From assembly GCF_026914265.1 (NCBI RefSeq), contig NC_069127.1, positions 24,194,637-24,258,636 of the forward strand: 64,000 bases of DNA. Reading direction: 5' to 3'. How positions within the stretch are numbered: the stretch's first letter is position 1; each line of letters begins with the position of its first letter. The translations under genes and the position numbers were made by a program. The stretch is from Mya arenaria (lineage: Eukaryota > Mollusca > Bivalvia > Myida > Myidae). The notes below the pieces were generated by a model that was given only the letters and a program-made list of their open reading frames with translations, had not been told where the DNA came from and did no database searches. Shown one piece after another: positions 52,253 through 63,769 of the stretch.

Positions 52253-52551
52253 GCCGGGAGTAATGGCGTGCTCCTGTAATCCAGCTACTTGGAGGCCGGG
52301 GTTTGAGGACCGTCTACGGCCGGGAGTCCTGTCTCCAGATCCGTCTGTGTCGATTGGGCGTCCGCATTAAGCTCGGCATCAATATGGTACCATTGGGGGA
52401 GCCCAGTGGGTCCAGGTTGTCTAAGGAGGAACGTACTGGCCCAGGGTGGTGACACAGCAGGCAAAAGTTCCCGTGTCGAGCAGTAGTGGGATCGCGTCCG
52501 TGAACAGGCGTCTGGCGGTAGCCTGGTTGTACGACTGGACTCGACCCTTTT
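52253..52551 (+). ncRNA. RN7SL: SRP (7SL) RNA, copy 1
   Basis: RNA scaffold of the signal recognition particle. The Alu domain is visible at the 5' end: GCCGGGAGTAATGGCGTGCT then CCTGTAATCCAGCTACTTGG, with the SRP9/14-binding TGTAAT. The S domain follows: GGGCGTCCGCATTAAGCTCG then GCATCAATATGG (helix 6), CTAAGGAGG, and the SRP54-binding helix 8 with AGCAGGCAAAAG and AGCAGTAGTGGGATCGCG. The helix 8 tip is GTG-GTGA-CAC. A GGTTTGAGGACC stretch may serve as internal B box. It ends at TTTT (52548-52551), a Pol III terminator; length matches human 7SL. It differs from copies 2-4 at several helix 6/8-neighbouring positions, including GCATTAAG where the others have GCACTAAG. Confidence 0.95.
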
Positions 52552-54309
52552 GTTTTTCTCTTCTTTTATTTATGAACAGTATATAAAATAACCCATTGTG
52601 TTTAATTACAGACGAATGAAAGTACAGAGCCGGTAATGATAAAACTTCTTGAAACATTCCCAAACATACTTTTGAATAATCTTCCTAATATCTGATAAAG
52701 TTATATGTTCTTTGACTTTTTATTGAAAACATGATCTTTTGTGTTGAGAAAAAATATGTTTTTTTTTCTTTTAATATTATTAAGGAAATCGACTTAAATT
52801 AAGAAATGACTTAGGATATCGGCCCTGGACCAATTCTGAAGTATAAAGTTTTAAACACTCACTGGTATAATATACACATTTCTCAAGCAAGCTGCGTTCA
52901 AATTAATTCTGTAAGATAATTAATAAGATAAATCACAGAAACTTTTGATTGGGCAGAATTCTAGATGCAGAGGTTACGCACGCCTGAATCAACTAATAGA
53001 GCAAACTGAACTCGGATTTTATAACATAAGAATTGATAAATATATTAATCAAAAGTCATAACACACAATTACTCAATAAGTCGAGAAAGTGAAGCACAGC
53101 AACTGGACATTGCTTAGGATGAACCTGAACTTTTTTATATTAAATTCGCTGGACCTCTTTCAATTGTGAAGATATGGATTCCAATACTGATAAACAGCGT
53201 ATACCAGACCATGGACAAAAATCTCTATTCAGATACTACGACAAGTAGTTACTGTTGTTCTTGTGGCCATTACAAGCCCAATTATGCGTGAAATATATCG
53301 GAATAAACCAACGCAAGTAAGGATTTTCCTGCATTTGGTACAAGTAGCTAGTAATAGCATGTATCAAGATATTAAAGAGATGGATAATTTGACATTGTCG
53401 ATCACAGGTACCTGAGCGGGTCCTGTAAGAGGCAGCCTCAACATGATAGCGAGTTCAATGAAGACAATGCACTCGGATAGAACCGTTTCTAAATAAATCG
53501 GTAGATGCCGAACTCATATCTTTTCTACTATAAATTAAAAAGCTTAAATCTTATCAAGGAGGAAATCGTTTCCACATATTCTGAATCTTGCAAATGGTGA
53601 ATCCTTATGAAGTTAAAGTTATCGTTAGTTTTAGGTGGTTTAGACGGCATATAATGTTAAGGGACGATATCACTGACCCTGCTTAATTGCAGAATGTTTG
53701 TTATAATATAACGCATGATTTTATGTTTGATATAGATGTTGAATAAAATATGTTAAAAATTATAAGCGATTTGGGATGAACCTGGACATGTTTATTATAA
53801 ATTCGCTAATCCATTTCGATTTTGAAGATATGGATTCCAAAACTGATAAGCATCTTATATTTGAACATGGTTGACATTATATCTATTGAAATCATACAAC
53901 AAGTATTTGTTGTTGCTCTTGTGGCCATTACACGTCCAGCATGGCGTCAAATATATATACATGTGTTGCAGCAGTTAACACCATGATTGATAATGTGATA
54001 GAAGTATTTCTCTGCATTTGGAATCCGTTGTCTTAGTGTATCAGGCCACTAAGTATTATAACTTTATAGTAAAGGTCATACGTTTCAAAATGCCACTGGC
54101 GTTATCTTGTCATGTTACAATTAAAATTACTGTGTACAAAGAATACCCAAAATAATGTGACGTATTAGGCAAGCCACGTATAATATTTATTTCAATTTAA
54201 TATTTATTTTATCATAAACAGCTTTTAAAAAATAAAAAGGGCTATTTTTATTAAACGATGTTGCTGATTGAATGAAAAAAGTCATGAAAACAAATAATAT
54301 TTCATTCAC

Positions 54310-54354
54310 CAAACATTAAACGTTCATAAGACCAATATGGACAAACAGCTATCG
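54310..54354 (+). promoter_or_regulatory. Conserved upstream block of the SRP RNA genes
   Basis: TTAAACGTTCATAAGACC and AATATGGACAAACAGCTATC precede copy 2. Corresponding blocks stand before copies 1 (52208-52252), 3 (57143-57187), 4 (59313-59357) and 5 (61257-61301), with TTCATA-G-CCAATATG kept in all five at about -33 to -16. Vertebrate 7SL genes need an upstream promoter besides the internal boxes, so a TATA/PSE-like role is plausible but unproven. Confidence 0.5.
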
Positions 54355-54653
54355 GCCGGGAGTAATGGCGTGCTCCTGTAATCCAGCTACTTGGAGGCCG
54401 GGGTTTGAGGACCGTCTACGGCCGGGAGTCCTGTCTCCAGGTCCGTCTGTGTCGATTGGGCGTCCGCACTAAGCTCGGCATCAATATGGGTCCATTGGGG
54501 GAGCTCAGTGGTTCCAGGTTGACTAAGGAGGAACGTACTGGCCCAGGGTGGAGACACAGCAGGCAAAAGTTCCCGTGTCGAGCAGTAGTGGGATCGCGTC
54601 CGTGAACAGGCGTCTGGCGGTAGCCTGGTTGTACGACGGAACTCGACCCTTTT
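54355..54653 (+). ncRNA. RN7SL: SRP (7SL) RNA, copy 2
   Basis: Same 299-nt architecture as copy 1, ending at TTTT (54650-54653). It keeps GCACTAAGCTCGGCATCAAT (as in human helix 6), CTAAGGAGG, GGCCCAGG and the SRP54-binding symmetric loop. The helix 8 tip is GTG-GAGA-CAC, a GNRA loop different from copies 1, 4 and 5. No change obviously disrupts a stem. Confidence 0.96.
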
Positions 54654-55994
54654 GCTTTTTTCTTCTTTTATTTATAGAATAATGTACATGAAAATGACCC
54701 ATTGTGTTTAATAACCCAAAGTTCAGAGCCGATAATGATAAAATCTGTTGAAACATTTCCTAACAAACTTTTGAATAGTCTTCCTAATATTGATATCTGA
54801 TATAGTAATGTGATATTATAACTTAATAATTAAAAAAAAAATGTTTTTTTTTTTTTTACTTTTTATTGAAAAAATGTACGTTTAAGCTGAAAACAACTTT
54901 GTTTTAAAAAATATATATTATTTAGGAAATCGAGTTAAATTAATATATGAAATCATGATAATAATTATCGGCATTGGACCAGTTCAGATATTAATAGTTT
55001 TAAAATTCACTGGCAAAATATACACGTTCCTGAAGCAAGCTGCGCTCAAATTAATTCTGTAAGACAATTAATAAGATAAATCACAGAATTTTTTGATTAG
55101 GCGGAATTCTAGATGCAGAGGTTAGGTACGCCGGAATCAACTAATACAGCAGACTGGACTCGGATTTTATAAGATAATAATTGATAAATATATTAATCAA
55201 AAGTCATAACACACAATTAGTCAATAAGTCGAAAAAGTGAAGCACAGCAACTGGACGTTGTTTGGGATAAACCTGAACTTTTTTATATTAAATTCGCTGG
55301 ACCTCTTTCAATTCTGAAGATATATGTATTCCAATACTGATAAACATCGTATACCAGACCATGGACAAAAATCTCTATTTAGATACTACGACAAGTAGTT
55401 ACTGTTGTTCTTGTGGCCATTACAAGCCCAATTATGCGTGAAATATATCGGAATAAACCAACACAAGTAAGGATTTTCCTGCATTTGGTACAAGTAGATA
55501 GTAATAGCATGTATCAAGATATTACAGAGATGGAGAATTTGACATTGTCGATCACAGGTACCTGAGCGGGTCCTGTAAGAGGCAGCCTCAACAAGATAGT
55601 AAGTTCCATGAAGACAATGCACTCGGATAGAACCGTATCTAAATTAATCGGTAGATGCCGAACTCATATCTTTTCTACTATAAAATAAAAAAAAGCTTAA
55701 ATCGTATCAAGGAGGCAATCGTTTCCACATATTCTGAATCTTGTAAATGGTGAATCCTTATGAAGTTAAAGTTATCGTTAGTTTTAGATGGTTTAGACGG
55801 CATATAATGTTAAGGGACAATATCACTGACCCTGCTTAATTGCAGCATGTTTGTTATAATATAACGCATGATATTATGTTTGATATAGATGTTGAATAAT
55901 ATATGTTAAAAATTATAAGCGATTTGGGATGAATCTGGACATTTTTATTATAAATTCGCTAATCCATTTCGATTTTGAAGATATGGATTCCAAA

Positions 55995-57014
55995 ACTGAT
56001 AAGCATCTTATATTTGAACATGGTTGACATTATATCTATTGAAATAATACGACAAGTATTTAATGTTGCTCTTGTGGCCATTACACGTCCAGCATGGCGT
56101 CAAATATATATAAATGTGTTGCAGCAGTTAACATCATGATTGTTAATGTGATAAACCAACGCAAGTATTTCTCTGCATTTGGAATCCGTCGTCTAAGTGT
56201 ATTAGGCCACTAAGTATTATAACTTTATAGTAAAGGTAATACGTTTCAAAATGCCCCTAGCGTTATCTTGTCATGTTAGAAATAAAATTACTGTGTACAA
56301 AGAATACCCAAAATGTAGTGACGTATTAGGCAAGACTGATAAGCATCTTATATTTGAACATGGTTGACATTATATCTATTGAAATCATACGACAAGTATT
56401 TGATGTTGCTCTTGTGGCCATTACACGTCCAGCATGGCGTCAAATATATATACATGTGTTGCAGCAGTTAACATCATGATTGATAATGTGATAAACCAAC
56501 GCAAGTATTTCTCTGCATTTGGAATCCGTCGTCTAAGTGTATTAGGCCACTAAGTATTATAACTTTATAGTAAAGGTAATACGTTTCAAAATGCCCCTAG
56601 CGTTATCTTGTCATGTTAGAAATAAAATTACTGTGTACAAAGAATACCCAAAATGTAGTGACGTATTAGGCAAGACTGATAAGCATCTTATATTTGAACA
56701 TGGTTGACATTATATCTATTGAAATCATACGACAAGTATTTGATGTTGCTCTTGTGGCCATTACACGTCCAGCATGGCGTCAAATATATATACATGTGTT
56801 GCAGCAGTTAACACCATGATTGATAATGTGATAGAAGTATTTCTCTGCATTTGGAATCCGTTGTCTTAGTGTATCAGGCCACTAAGTATTATAACTTTAT
56901 AGTAAAGGTCATACGTTTCAAAATGCCACTGGCGTTATCTTGTCATGTTACAATTAAAATTACTGTGTACAAAGAATACCCAAAATAATGTGACGTATTA
57001 GGCAAGCCACGTAT
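55995..57014. repeat. 340-bp spacer segment in three tandem copies
   Basis: ACTGATAAGCATCTTATATT starts at 55995, 56335 and 56675, exactly 340 bp apart. The junction is GTATTAGGCAAG|ACTGATAAGC. The first two copies are nearly identical. The third switches to the version found upstream of copy 2 (ACCATGATTGATAATG, GTGATAGAAGTATTTC). Removing two copies (680 bp) brings this unit from 2833 to about 2153 bp, the usual unit size. Confidence 0.95.
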
Positions 57015-57187
57015 AATATTTATTTCAATTTAATATTTATTTTATCATAAACAGCTTTTAAAAAATAAAAAGGGCTATTTTTATTAAACGATGTTGCTGA
57101 TTGAATGAAAAAAGTCATGAAAACAAATAATATTTCATTCACCAAACATTAAACGTTCATAAGACCAATATGGACAAACAGCTATCG

Positions 57188-57486
57188 GCCGGGAGTAATG
57201 GCGTGCTCCTGTAATCCAGCTACTTGGAGGCCGGGGTTTGAGGACCGTCTACAGCCGGGAGTCCTGTCTCCAGGTCCGTCTGTGTCGATTGGGCGTCCGC
57301 ACTAAGCTCGGCATCAATATGGGTCCATTGGGGGAGCTCAGTGGTTCCAGGTTGACTAAGGAGGAACGTACTGGCCCAGGGTGGAGACACAGCAGGCAAA
57401 AGTTCCCGTGTCGAGCAGTAGTGGGATCGCGTCCGTGAACAGGCGTCTGGCGGTAGCCTGGTTGTACGACGGAACTTGACCCTTTT
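57188..57486 (+). ncRNA. RN7SL: SRP (7SL) RNA, copy 3
   Basis: Nearly identical to copy 2 (CTACAGCC in place of CTACGGCC; ACTTGACC in place of ACTCGACC near the terminator). It shares the helix 8 GAGA tip. It ends at TTTT (57483-57486). Its upstream 400 bp also match copy 2 almost exactly, pointing to recent exchange between them. Confidence 0.96.
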
Positions 57487-59357
57487 GCTTTCTTCTTCTT
57501 TTATTTATAGACTAGTGTACATGAACATGACCCATTGTGTTTAATAACCCAAAGTACAGAGCCGATAATGATAAAGCCTTTTGAAACATTTCCTAATATA
57601 CTTTTGAATAATCTTCCTAATATTGATATCTGATATAGTAATGTGATATTATAACTTAATAATTTTGAAAAAAATATGTTTTTTACTTTTTATTGAAATA
57701 AAAATGTACGTTTAAGCTGAGAACAACTTTGTTTAAATAATATATATAATTTAGGAAATCGAGTTAAATTAATATATGAAATCATGATAATAATAATAAT
57801 AATAATAGGCACTGGACCTGTTCAGATATTAATAGTTTTAAAATTCACTGGCAAAATATACATGTTACTGAAGCAAGCTGCGTTCAAATTAATTCTGTAA
57901 GACAATTAATAAAATAAATCACAGAAATTTTTGATTAGGCGGAATTCTTGATGCAGAGGTTAGGTACGCCGGAATCAACTAATACAGCAGACTGGACTCG
58001 GATTCTATAAGATAATAATTGATAAATATATTAATCAAAAGTCCTAACACACAATTAGTCAACAAGTCGAGAAAGTGAAGCACAGCAACTGGACGTTGTT
58101 TGGGATAAACCTGAACTTTTTTATGTAAAATTCGCTGGACCTCTTTCAATCTAAAGATATATGTATTCCAATACTGATAAACAGCGTATACCAGACCATG
58201 GACACAAATCTCTATCTAGTAACTACGACAAGTAGTTACTGTTGGTCTTGTGGCCATTACGAGCCCAATTATGCGTGAAATATATCGGAATAAACCAACG
58301 CAAGTAAGGATTTTCCTGCATTTGGTACAAGTAGATAGTAATAGCATGTATCAAGATATTACAGAGATGGAGAATTTGACATTGTCGATCACAGGTACCT
58401 GAGCGGGTCCTGTAAGAGGCAGCCTCAACAAGATAGTGAGTTCCATGAAGACAATGCACTCGGATAGAACCGTATCTAAATTAATCGGTAGATGCCGAAC
58501 TCATATCTTTTCTACTATAAAATAAAAAAAGCTTAAATCTTATCAAGGAGGCAATCGTTTTCACATATTCTGAATCTTGCAAATGGTGAATCCTTAAGAA
58601 GTTAAAGTTATCGTTAGTTTTAGATGGTTTAGACGGCATATAATGTTAAGGGACGATATCACTGACCCTGCTTAATTGCAACATGTTTGTTATAATATAA
58701 CGCATGATATAATGTTTGATATAGATGTTGAATAAAATATGTTAAAAACTATAAGCGATTTGGGATGAACCTGGACATTTTTATTATAAATTCGCTAATC
58801 CATTTCGATTTTGAAGATATGGATTCCAAAACTAATAAGCATCTTATATTTGAACATGGTCGACATTATATCTATTGAAATAATACGACAAGTATTTGAT
58901 GTTGCTCTTGTGGCCATTACACGTCCAGCATGGCGTGAAATATATATATAAATGTGTTGCAGCAGTTAACATCATGATTGCTAATGTGATAAACCAACGC
59001 AAGTATTTCTCTGCATTTGGAATCCGTCGTCTAAGTGTATTAGGCCACTAAGTATTATAACTTTATAGTAAAGGTAATACGTTTCAAAATGCCCCTAGCG
59101 TTATCTTGTCATGTTACAATTAAAATTACTGTGTACAAAGAATACCCAAAATGTAGTGACGTATTAGGCAAGCAACGCATAATATTAATTTCAATATTAA
59201 TATTTCTTTTTTTATCATAAACAGCTTTTAAAAAATAAAAAGGGCTATTTTTATTAAACGATGTTGCTGATTGAATGAAAAAAGTCATGAAAACAAATAC
59301 TATTTCATTCACCAAACAGTAAACGTTCATAAGACCAATATGGACAAACAGCTATCG

Positions 59358-59656
59358 GCCGGGAGTAATGGCGTGCTCCTGTAATCCAGCAACTTGGAGG
59401 CCGGGGTTTGAGGACCGTCTACGGCCGGGAGTCCTGTCTCCAGGTCCGTCTGTGTCGATTGGGCGTCCGCACTAAGCTTGGCATCAATATGGGCCCATTG
59501 GGGGAGCCCAGTGGTTCCAGGTTGACTAAGGAGGAACGTACTGGCCCAGGGTGGTGACACAGCAGGCAAAAGTTCCCGTGTCGAGCAGTAGTGGGATCGC
59601 GTCCGTGAACAGGCGTCTGGCGGTAGCCTGGTTGTACGACGGAACTTGACCCTTTT
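59358..59656 (+). ncRNA. RN7SL: SRP (7SL) RNA, copy 4
   Basis: 299 nt, ends at TTTT (59653-59656). Alu and S domain landmarks are intact. The helix 8 tip is GTG-GTGA-CAC, as in copies 1 and 5. Small differences from copy 2 include CAGCAACTTGG for CAGCTACTTGG, GCTTGG for GCTCGG in helix 6, and GGGCCC for GGGTCC. Confidence 0.95.
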
Positions 59657-61301
59657 GCTTTTTTCTTCTTTTATTTATAGACAAGTTTACATGAAAATGA
59701 CCCATTGTGTTTAATAACCCAAAGTTCAGAGCCGATAAAGATAAAACCTTTTGAAACATTTCCTAACATACTTTTGAATAATCTTCCTAATATTGATATC
59801 TGATATAGTAAAGCAAGCTGCGTTCAAATTAAGTCTATAAGACAATTAATAAAATAAATCACAGAAACTTTTGATTAGGCGGAATTCTGAATGCAGATGT
59901 TCCGTACAGCAGAATCAACTAATGGAGAAAATTGTACTCGGATTCTATAAGATACGAATTGTGAAATATAAAAATCAAAAGGCCTTACACACAATAACGG
60001 AGAAAGTCGAGAAAGTGAAGTACAGCAACTGGATGTTGTTTGAGATAAACCTGAACATTTTTTTATTAAATTTGCGGGACCTCTTTCAAGATATGAAGAT
60101 ATGGATTCCATTACTGACAAGCAGCGTGTACCAGACCATGGACAAATAAACTATATTTTAATACTACGACAAGTAGTAACTGTTGTTCTTGTGGCCATTA
60201 TAAGTACAATAATGCGTAACATATATTGTAATAAACCAACGCATGTAAGGATTTTCCTGCATTTGGAACTAGTGACTACAAATGTAGTAATAGCGCATGT
60301 ATCAAGATATTACAGAGGAGGGAAATTTGACCATGTCGATCAAAGATACCTGAGCGGGTCCTGTAAGAGACAGTCTTAACAAAATAGTGCATGAGTTCCA
60401 TGGAGGCATTGTTCTCTGGTAAAACTGTTTTTTGAATAAATCGGTTCATGCCGAACACTTGTCTTGTGTATTATAAAATCAAAAGCTTAAATCTCGTCAA
60501 GGAGGCAAACGTTTTCACATAATCTGAATCTTGCAAGTGGTGTATAAAGTTAAAGTTATCGTTAGGTTTAGTTGGCTTAGACGGCATGTTTTTCCAGGGG
60601 TGGTATAACTGGCACTGATTCGTTTTGAACCATTCCAATATAAAATGCATGTATAATGAAATAACATGATTTTTGTTGCAATCTTATGTTTGATAAAATA
60701 TATTTATATTTTTAGCGAATTGGGATTAATCAGGACATTTTTTTTAAATTCGCTTATCCATTTTAGTTTTAAAAATAAGGATCCTTAACCTGATAAAATC
60801 CTTATATTCGACAATGGACAGCATTATATCAATTCAGATAAAACGACAAGTAGTTGAGTTTGCTCTTGTGACCATTAAAACTCCAGCATAGCGTAAAACA
60901 TAAGTAAATATGTTACAGCAGTTCATATCATAAGTGATAATGTTATAAACCAACGCAAGGATGTTTCTGATTTGTAAACCATTATCGTACTCTATCAGTC
61001 CTCAATATATTATAATTTAATAGCAAACGTCATCACCGTTTCAATTTGCCTCTGGCCTTATCTTGTAAAATTACTGTGTACATTTAATACCCAAAATGTT
61101 GTGACGTTTTAGGCAAGCCAAGTACAATATTTATTTTAAATCTAATAAATTGTTTTCATCATAGAAAGTTTTAAAAAATGAAAATATTGTTAATTTAAAT
61201 AAACAATTTAGCTGAATGAGTAAACAAAGTAAAAACAAAGATAATATTTTATTCATTAAATATTAAAATTTCATAAGACCAATATGAGCTTCTAGTTATC
61301 G

Positions 61302-61600
61302 GCCGGGAGTAATGGCGTGCTCCTGTAATCCAGCTACTTGGAGGCCGGGGTTTGAGGACCGTCTACGGCCGGGGGTCCTGTCTCCAGGTCCGTCTGTGTC
61401 GATTGGGCGTCCGCACTAAGCTCGGCATCAATATGGGTCCATTGAGGGAGCTCAGTGAGTCCAGGTTGTCTAAGGAGGAACGTATCGGCCCAGGGTGGTG
61501 ACACAGCAGGCAAAAGTTTCCGTGTCGTGCAGTAGTGGGATCGCGTCCGTGAACAGGCGTCTGGCGGTAGCCTTGTTGTACGACGGAACTCGACCCTTTT
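61302..61600 (+). ncRNA. RN7SL: SRP (7SL) RNA, copy 5 (most diverged)
   Basis: 299 nt, ends at TTTT (61597-61600) inside a longer T-rich run. It keeps the Alu domain and helix 6 (GCACTAAGCTCGGCATCAAT). In and near the SRP54-binding helix it reads AAAGTTTCCGTGTCGTGCAG where the others have AAAGTTCCCGTGTCGAGCAG. It also has CGTATCGGCCC for CGTACTGGCCC and CCTTGTTG for CCTGGTTG. These substitutions in the most conserved part suggest relaxed constraint; it may be a pseudogene or a variant RNA. Confidence 0.88.
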
Positions 61601-62532
61601 GCTTTTTTTTTTCTTTTATTCATTGAATAGTTTACATGAAAATGACCCATTGTATTTAATAACCCAAAGTTCAGAGCCGATAATGATAAAATCTTTTGAA
61701 ACATTTCCTAACATACTTTTGAATAATCTTCCTAATATTGATATCTGATAAAGTAATATGATATTTTAACTTAATTATTTCGAAAAAATATGTTCTTTGA
61801 CTTCTTATTGTAAATATGTACGTTTAAGTTGAGAACAACTTTGTTTGTTTTTTTAAAAAAAAAAAATATATATATTATTTAGGAAATTGAGTTAAATTAT
61901 TAGATGAAATAATGATAATAATTATCGGTCCTGGACCAGTTCAGATATTAATAGTTTAAACATTCACTGGCAAAATGTACATGTTACTCAATAAAGCTGC
62001 GTTCAAATTAATTCTGTAAGATAATTAATAAAATAAATCACAGAAACTTTAAATTAGGCGGAATTCTGGATGCAGAGGTTACGTACGCCGGAATCAACTA
62101 ATAGAGCAAACTGAACTCGGATTCTATAAGATAAGAATTGATAAATATATTAATCAAAATTTTTGATTTAAAAGTCATAACACACAATTCCTCAATAAGT
62201 CGAAAAGTGAAGCACAGCAACTGGACGTTGTTTGGGATGAACCTGAACTTTTTTATATTAAATTCGCTGGACCTCTTTCAATTCTGAAGATATGGATTCC
62301 AATACTGATAAACAGCGTATACTTGACCATGGACAAAAATCTCTATTCAGATACTACGACAAGTAGTTAATGTTGCTCTGTGGCCATTACAAGCCCAATT
62401 ATGCGTGAAATATATCGGAATAAACCAACGCAAGAGAGGATTTTCCTGCATTTGGTACTAGCAGCTAGTAATAGCATGTATCAAGATATTACAGTGATGG
62501 ATAATTTGACATTGTCGATCACAGGTACCTGG

Positions 62533-62795
62533 GGCAGTAATTACGAACAGTCTCAAGTCTGAGTTCAGACTCAAGACTCATTATTTCAAAACTTCATTTC
62601 ATTGTAAATTTCCTTTTATCAGAGCATTGATGTTAAAATTTACTGAAACATATTGCTATTTGAATATTTAACTAATATTTACCACTTTTTTGTAAAAGAA
62701 ATGAAATAAATATGATTTTTCTTCCTTTAAAAAGTGCTTTTCTGAGTCTGAGTCTAGACTTGAACTTGAGACTGTTCGTAATCACAGCCACACAG
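62533..62795. mobile_element. MITE of the 'ATTACGAACAGTCTC' family (copy 2) inserted in the SRP array
   Basis: Left end GGGGCAGTAATTACGAACAG, then TCTCAAG; right end CTTGAGACTGTTCGTAATCA then CAGCC. Other array units show the empty site CAGGTACCTGAGCGGGTCC at 53405, 55555, 58393 and 60348. Same family as 34170-34446. Confidence 0.85.
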
Positions 62796-63082
62796 CGGGT
62801 CCAGTACGAGGCAGCCTCAACAAGATAGTGAGTTCAACGAAGACAATGCACTCGGATAGAACCGTATCTAAATTAATCGGTAGATGCCGAACTCATATCT
62901 TTTCTACTATAAAATAAAAAAAGCTTAAATCGTATCAAGGAGGCAATCGTTTCCACATATTCTGAATCTTGCAAATGGTGAATCCTTATGAAGTTAAAGT
63001 TATCGTTAGTTTTAGGTGGTTTTGACGGCATATTATGTTAAGGGACGATATCACTGACTGCTTAATTGCAGCATGTTTGTTA

Positions 63083-63748
63083 TAATCAAGTCAAGTCAAG
63101 TCAGCAGTTTATTGAGTAATTAAAGGCCACTGGCCCAAAATACATAACATACAAGAAAGGCATGAGTTATGTCAGTGTAGTTAATCGATACAAGCAAAGT
63201 GTAAATAAAAATTATGATTACTTCCCCTTTACCATTAATGTTTAGAAGGAGATTGTATATATAATAAGCTAATTTTCGTAAATCTTTCGATTGATTTGTG
63301 TTTAATAATCTATAAAAAATCTTCTAATTCAATACCATTTTATAGAATACCAATTAAATAACTATTGCGTTCGTACATTTACAACATATAAAGAATGCAT
63401 GGTATTCACAGTATAAAACAAAAATGTTAATAATATCAAGACAAAACCGACAAACGCGTTCTTCTCTTTGGATATGATTATTCCTACAAGTTTAGATTAA
63501 CAATTTATTATTTGAACATCTAAATTTGCTAAAAGCTAATTTGTGTTTGTAAGGTATGTTTAAAGATAAATAACGTTCCACACTAATCATTTTTTTTGTA
63601 TTATTTATAAAGAAAACACCGACTGGAACTGTTAATAGAAACGTGCCAGTTTTGGTTGAAACAATCAATAATTCTCCGTTTAAAAACACTGACGAATATA
63701 GATATATCGCCAACATCTTGAGATATCCAGATATAACCGAAGCCATAC
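63083..63748 (-). mobile_element. 5'-truncated LINE fragment inserted in the SRP array
   Basis: Other units read GTTATAATATAACGCATGA here (for example 53700-53718); this unit has 666 bp inserted between GTTATAAT and TAATATAAC, implying a TAAT-type target duplication. On the minus strand the insert ends in AATAAACTGCTGACTTGACT then TGACTTGA, a short CTTGA repeat tail typical of some LINEs. Upstream of it the frame 63492-63746 ends YKHKLAFSKFRCSNNKLLI, followed in another frame by QREERVCRFC. That resembles the C-terminal zinc-knuckle region of molluscan LINE reverse transcriptases. The coding part is broken. Confidence 0.7.
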
Positions 63749-63769
63749 TGTAATATAACGCATGATGTT

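Noticed and set aside
54405-61704. Short open frames on both strands over 54405-54756, 57238-57438, 59327-59759 and 61363-61704
   Set aside because: They recur only because the SRP RNA genes recur. The RNA gene explains the sequence and its conservation.
53160-62600. A recurring peptide-like frame in the SRP spacers (LRQVVTVVLVAIT, then MREIYRNKPTQ)
   Set aside because: It is kept in several A and B spacer halves, but differences between A and B fall freely at amino-acid-changing positions and several copies lack an uninterrupted frame. It is spacer homology, not coding.
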